The position numbers were made by a program, and so were the translations under genes. The notes under the pieces are model-generated. The model searched no databases and was not told the origin of the DNA. It worked only from the letters and a program-made list of their open reading frames with translations. A stretch of DNA of 64,000 nt. Source: Mytilus californianus (lineage: Eukaryota; Mollusca; Bivalvia; Mytilida; Mytilidae). Position 1 is the first letter of the stretch; every line of letters begins with the position of its first letter. The stretch is from positions 98,523,285 through 98,587,284 of the forward strand of contig NW_026262734.1 in assembly GCF_021869535.1 (NCBI RefSeq). Direction: 5' to 3'. This document shows positions 60,050 to 64,000 of this stretch, one piece after another.

Positions 60050-61470
60050 TCTGTCAAATTCATTTAAGATTAAAGATAGAGGACTGTTATGTACTGCTAA
60101 CTATAACATAATTGAGAGTAGAAGGCTTCTCAACACATTAACATTTTATTCTACACTGAAATAATCAAGCAGGTTAATATGTACCAATTGAAAGGTTGTC
60201 TGCATACTGATATCGTAAAATATCAGCTGCATGTCACAATATGAAGCTTTTTATCGAGTGAGCACAGCAAACGAGTTCAAATAGCTTCATATGGGGTCGA
60301 GCAGCTGATATTTTACTATATCAATATGCAGACAACCAGATAATCGATTTATCGGGTGGTGTTTGCGTATTCTGCATGATAGAGACAATTGTTTTCTTTG
60401 TTTCACCAGCAAAGCGGAAGACATCTTGATAAGTTTGGGTCAAACTTATAAACGTCGGTTCATATATTATGACATCATTGATATTTCCGGGTCAAAGTTG
60501 TTAAGGCCGGGTCAACGTATTTGACGACACAAAGCCGTGATATGCAATTTTATTAAAAGCTGAGCAGAGACATATAGACATTGGGACGACCGATAAATTA
60601 TATTTCGCGACAATTGATACAACTATGGAAGGTGATAGTTTAGGCTGTGCTGTATCTTTTTCAGACATTTTGTAGCTATAGTATGATTTTATAATGGGTC
60701 ATATTTACTTTAATAGTTTGTACTGATAGTTTCAATAACACATAACATGGACTTTCTGAATATATAACTTTAATAACTTACGACGTTTCTGAATCTTTCA
60801 CCCTTCACTTCTTGTAAACAAATCGAAGGTTGACAAAGGAATAGCAAAGTTACATCCAATGCCTCGTGTCTGCTGAGTGCAACACGTTACAGATGCCGTT
60901 CAATAACTCTCTTACTCACAATTGTAAAATGCATATTAAATATGTCGATTAAAATGGAAATCATTCGTTTAGTAGATACAATCATGAGGGAGGTTGATTT
61001 ATTTCTGCATTGTCTTGTACCCATAAAATATTTCGCAAAAATAATAACACAAGTTACTGGATTTTCTTTGCTAACTCGATGGTTGGTGGGTTTTAGTTTA
61101 AATTCTAATAATATATATTGTAAGTCCGTATATTTGTTGCTATACCTTTTTGAGGTAACCATTCATATGTTCAAAAATATTTCGGACGGAGTTCCTCTTA
61201 AATACATAATACTAAAGAAAACTTTTTTTGTATTTTCGTGCGGGAACTGGTACGTAGTAATTACAGCTGTCGCATATGCATTTTCCATTCAGGAAGAAAT
61301 ATACTTTGTTCCATACAGCTTTCCATACATGTACAACGAACTTTAATTTTGTTCAGACATCTTAAATTGGGTAAGTGTGTTTGTATTGTATCTTTTAACT
61401 TTTAAAAAGTGTACAACTGCCAGTGTCATTATTTTGTTTACTGATAATGGTGTATGGTTTCAAGTCTTCA
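60050..61470 (+). repeat. 5' flank of the next B-box gene (segment Z, copy 2)
   Basis: Partner of 1440-2490, with TAACTTACGACGTTTCTGAA and CTCTTACTCACAATTGTAAA shared. It keeps the donor AAATTGG|GTAAGT at 61371. It contains a ~420-bp insertion (about 60180-60598) absent from copy 1. By analogy a further B-box gene should lie to the right of the window. Confidence 0.55.
60194..60337. mobile_element. 144-bp MITE with 37-bp inverted ends
   Basis: GGTTGTCTGCATACTGATAT... (60194-60230) mirrors 60301-60337 with two mismatches. It lies within the insertion that distinguishes Z copy 2 from copy 1. Confidence 0.9.
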
Positions 61471-62640
61471 GTGGGTTAGCATCAGGTAAATAAAATTGAG
61501 AATGGACATGGGGAATGTGTCAAAGAGACAACAGCCAGACCAAAGGACACCAATGGACAGCCGAATGCCGTCAATGGGTCTTCAACACAGGGAGAAAATC
61601 TCGCACATAGAGGTGGGTTTCAGATGACCCCTAAACACAATGTGTACTAGTTCAGTGAAAATGGACGTCATATTAAACTCCAAAATATAAATGAACTAAA
61701 ATTAAGAAAAAAAGACAAGACTAACAAGGACAAGAGGCTCCTGACTTGGGGCAGGCGCAAAAATGCGGCGGGGTTAAACATATTTTGTGAGATCTCAACC
61801 CTCCTCCTATACCTCTATCCAATGTAGAATAAACAAACACACAGCAATACGCACAGTAAAACTCAGTTCAAAAGAAGTCCGAGTCCGATGTTAGAATATG
61901 TAACAAAAAAACTAAGCAAAATGACAATGATACATAAATTAACAAAGGACTACTAGCAGTTACTGACATGTCAGCTTGGTACTGTTAATGTTTTAACTAC
62001 CACTGGATTGATACTGGTGGACTGTTTCCCCCCGACGGTATTACAGCCTATTAACCCATACTTCCATCCTAGCATAAGGATACGGATATTGTTTATTGAC
62101 ATTTGCTGCGATAAAATTTGGAAAATCATTTTTAAACTAAGGAATGTATCTCTCTTGTGCGTTGGCTCTACAATTGTTCTGGGTTTGTTTTATCAGCTTT
62201 TCAATGTTTTTTTTTTTTGGGGGGGAAGGGGGGGGGGGGAGAGAATTTCAAATATATTTGCATCGAAGTTCAGTGAGGAGACATTTATTGTCGAAAAATG
62301 CATCTGCTGTAGACAGATTGGTACCGTTAATGTCGTAAGCATCATGTGATTCATATTTATGCATAATATGAAATCATCATCATGAAGCTTAACTTTACAA
62401 GTAACATTTTCTTATCAGATGATGAAAAATATGTAGATTATGAAACTGTTCCGCAAAATGTGTAGGCTCTGATATATTTCATGATATATAGAGCTTAATT
62501 CAGACACATGTCTTGTGTTAAAGACTGCTTTGTGACCTCTATATGTCTATTGGTTATACTTTTCGCTGCCTTGCTGTCTCATTGGCGTCATCACGGATAC
62601 ATTTGCTTTCCCTCATAGTGAATGTGCCACCACGGACCTG
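61471..62640 (+). repeat. Dispersed segment W, copy 2 (interrupted)
   Basis: Partner of 11917-12650, split by the antisense RT-element tail. A G run of about 20 bases with one AA break lies at 62219-62240. Confidence 0.7.
61488..61974 (-). mobile_element. Antisense 5'-truncated RT-element tail
   Basis: Reverse complement of 57700-58165. The break points sit in GCATCAGGTAA and GCTTGGTACTG, while copy 1 of W reads GCATCCGGTAAGGACAACTT through the site. Confidence 0.75.
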
Positions 62641-62659
62641 ACTTTTTGCGGTATTGTAT

Positions 62660-63545
62660 ATCACAGTTGATTGGTAACGTTGATATTGTTGTTGTAGTTG
62701 TATAAAATATGTAGTGGTAATGTATATCACAGTTGATCGGTAATATTGATGTTGTTGCAGTTGTAGTATAAAAGATATAGTGGTAATTTATATTCCAGTT
62801 GATTGCTAGTGGGGTTGATGTAGTAGTATAAAATACATAGTGGTAATGATTTTTGCAACCAGGTTTAATCCATCATTTTCTACATAAGAAAATGCCTGTA
62901 CCAAGTCAGGAATATGACAGTTGTTATCCATTCGATTGATGTGTTTGAGCTTTTGATTTTGCCATTTGCTTAGGGACTTTCCGTTAAGCCTCGGAGTTCT
63001 GTATTTTTGTTATTTTACTTGTTGGTAGTGTTGATGTTGATGTTGTTTCTGTTGTAGGATAAAATATATAGTGGTAATGTATATCACAGTTGATTGGTAA
63101 TGATGATGCTGTTGCTATAGAAGTATAAAAGATATAGTGGTAATGTATATTGGTTGATTGGTAATGTTGATGTTGTTGTTGTATTTGTATAAATTATATA
63201 GTTGATCGGTAGTGTTGATGGTGTTGTTGTAGTAGGATTTGAGTTATAGTGGTAATGTATATCTCAGTTGATTGTTAATGTTGATTTTGTTGTTGTAGTA
63301 GTATAAAAGATATAGTGGTAATGCATATCACAGTTTATTAGTAGTGTTGGTGTTGTTGTTGTAATAGGATATAGTGGTAATGTATATGCGATTTGATTGG
63401 AAGTTTTGTAGTTGATGTTGTTGCTGTAGTTGTATCAAAGATACAGTGGTAATGAATATCCTTGTTGAATGGTACTGTTAATGTTGTTGTTGTTATCGTA
63501 GTATAAAAGATATAGTGGTAATGTATATTGAGGTTGATAGGTAAG
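62660..63545. repeat. ~62-bp minisatellite, about 12 units
   Basis: ATAGTGGTAATGTATAT and GTTGATGTTGTTGTTG words alternate with variable spacing (62700-62850 and 63020-63545). A family T repeat interrupts it at 62850-63020. Confidence 0.8.
62850..63020 (+). mobile_element. Short retroposon-like repeat, family T copy 3
   Basis: Begins AACCAGGTTTAATCCATCA and ends with TCGGAGTTCTGTATTTTTG. It is nested in the minisatellite. Confidence 0.7.
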
Positions 63546-63689
63546 AATACTATTTTTTTTTGTTTCCTTCTTTTGTTAAGTCATGGGATTGAATTCTGTC
63601 ATTTATAATTTGAAGCAACACTTCCAATGTTTTTTATTCTCGGCATTCTGAAGATTGTTCTGTAAGTTGATGTTGTAGTATAAAGTAGT

Positions 63690-64000
63690 CTTTTAAAAGA
63701 GAGGCAAAGGATACCAATGGAACATACAAACTCACAAGTCGAAAATAAACGGACAACGCCATGGCTAAAAGAGAGGACAAACAGACAAACAACGGTAAAC
63801 AAAACACGACATAAAAACCAGACTGTGCAACACGAACCCATCCAAAAACTAGGGGTGATCTCAGGTGCTCCAAAAGGATAAGGAGATCCTGCTCCACATG
63901 TGACACCCGTCGAGTTGCTCATGTTAGTACAAACCCCGTGATAGGTCTAATCCATTAGGTCATATTCGGGGAAAAGAGGGACGGGATTGTAGTTACGACA
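63690..64000 (-). mobile_element. 3' tail of a Penelope-like element, cut by the window edge
   Basis: Aligns with 8650-8990 in the same orientation. On the minus strand the tail is read last, so the RT part should lie to the right of 64000. Confidence 0.7.

Overview
This window looks like an AT-rich, intron-bearing metazoan genome, most likely a bivalve mollusc and probably a mussel (Mytilus or a close relative). The support is GT-AG splice sites with polypyrimidine tracts, a B-box/beta-propeller (RING-less TRIM-like) gene, a fucolectin-type F5/8C gene, tRNA-derived SINEs, Penelope-like reverse transcriptase relics and several repeat families that I recognise from memory as mussel repeats. 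No database search was possible, so the genus is an inference. Gene density is very low; most of the window is repeats, satellites and decayed mobile elements.

Layout. 1-6.45 kb: the 3' flank of an off-window B-box gene, the 5' flank of the next one, a 39-nt non-coding exon and a single-exon B-box/propeller coding region that is broken by two small deletions and a stop. 7.2-12.7 kb: an AT microsatellite, a 63-bp repeat with an inverted end, an antisense Penelope-like element with a nonsense-broken RT, and dispersed repeats. 14.7-22.2 kb: a minus-strand lectin-like gene whose three recognisable exons splice in phase (F5/8C-fucolectin domain followed by a PAN/apple-like C-terminus). Its 6-kb intron holds a doubled non-autonomous element carrying regularly spaced CCGGAAGT pairs and a 41-bp minisatellite. 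22.3-23.8 kb: a MITE, a tRNA-SINE and an isolated plus-strand signal-peptide exon. 24.1-28.0 kb: a Gypsy-like gag relic split by a 3.07-kb unit with inverted-repeat ends that consists of ~286-bp satellite monomers in a three-monomer higher-order pattern.

29-32 kb and 47.8-52.1 kb are two copies of a segmental duplication. A sequence present once in the first copy has become an 11-copy, 237-bp satellite in the second, itself ordered as two near-identical 1,184-bp five-mers. Between them lie an 80-bp minisatellite, several hairpin MITEs, a non-LTR retrotransposon relic, a SINE with target-site duplication, a small acidic/serine-rich candidate exon and a 539-bp tandem array headed by an inverted half unit. 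52.8-64 kb repeats the logic of the left edge: a second, more decayed B-box/propeller pseudogene, its 3' flank, a second RT relic with a damaged catalytic motif, the 5' flank of a further B-box gene (now with an intact splice donor), a minisatellite and the start of another antisense Penelope-like element.

Read together, the two edges show a tandem cluster of B-box/propeller genes stretched by repeats. The two copies visible here are both disabled, while units outside the window may still work. The paralogous copies also give natural empty sites that date several insertions relative to the duplications.
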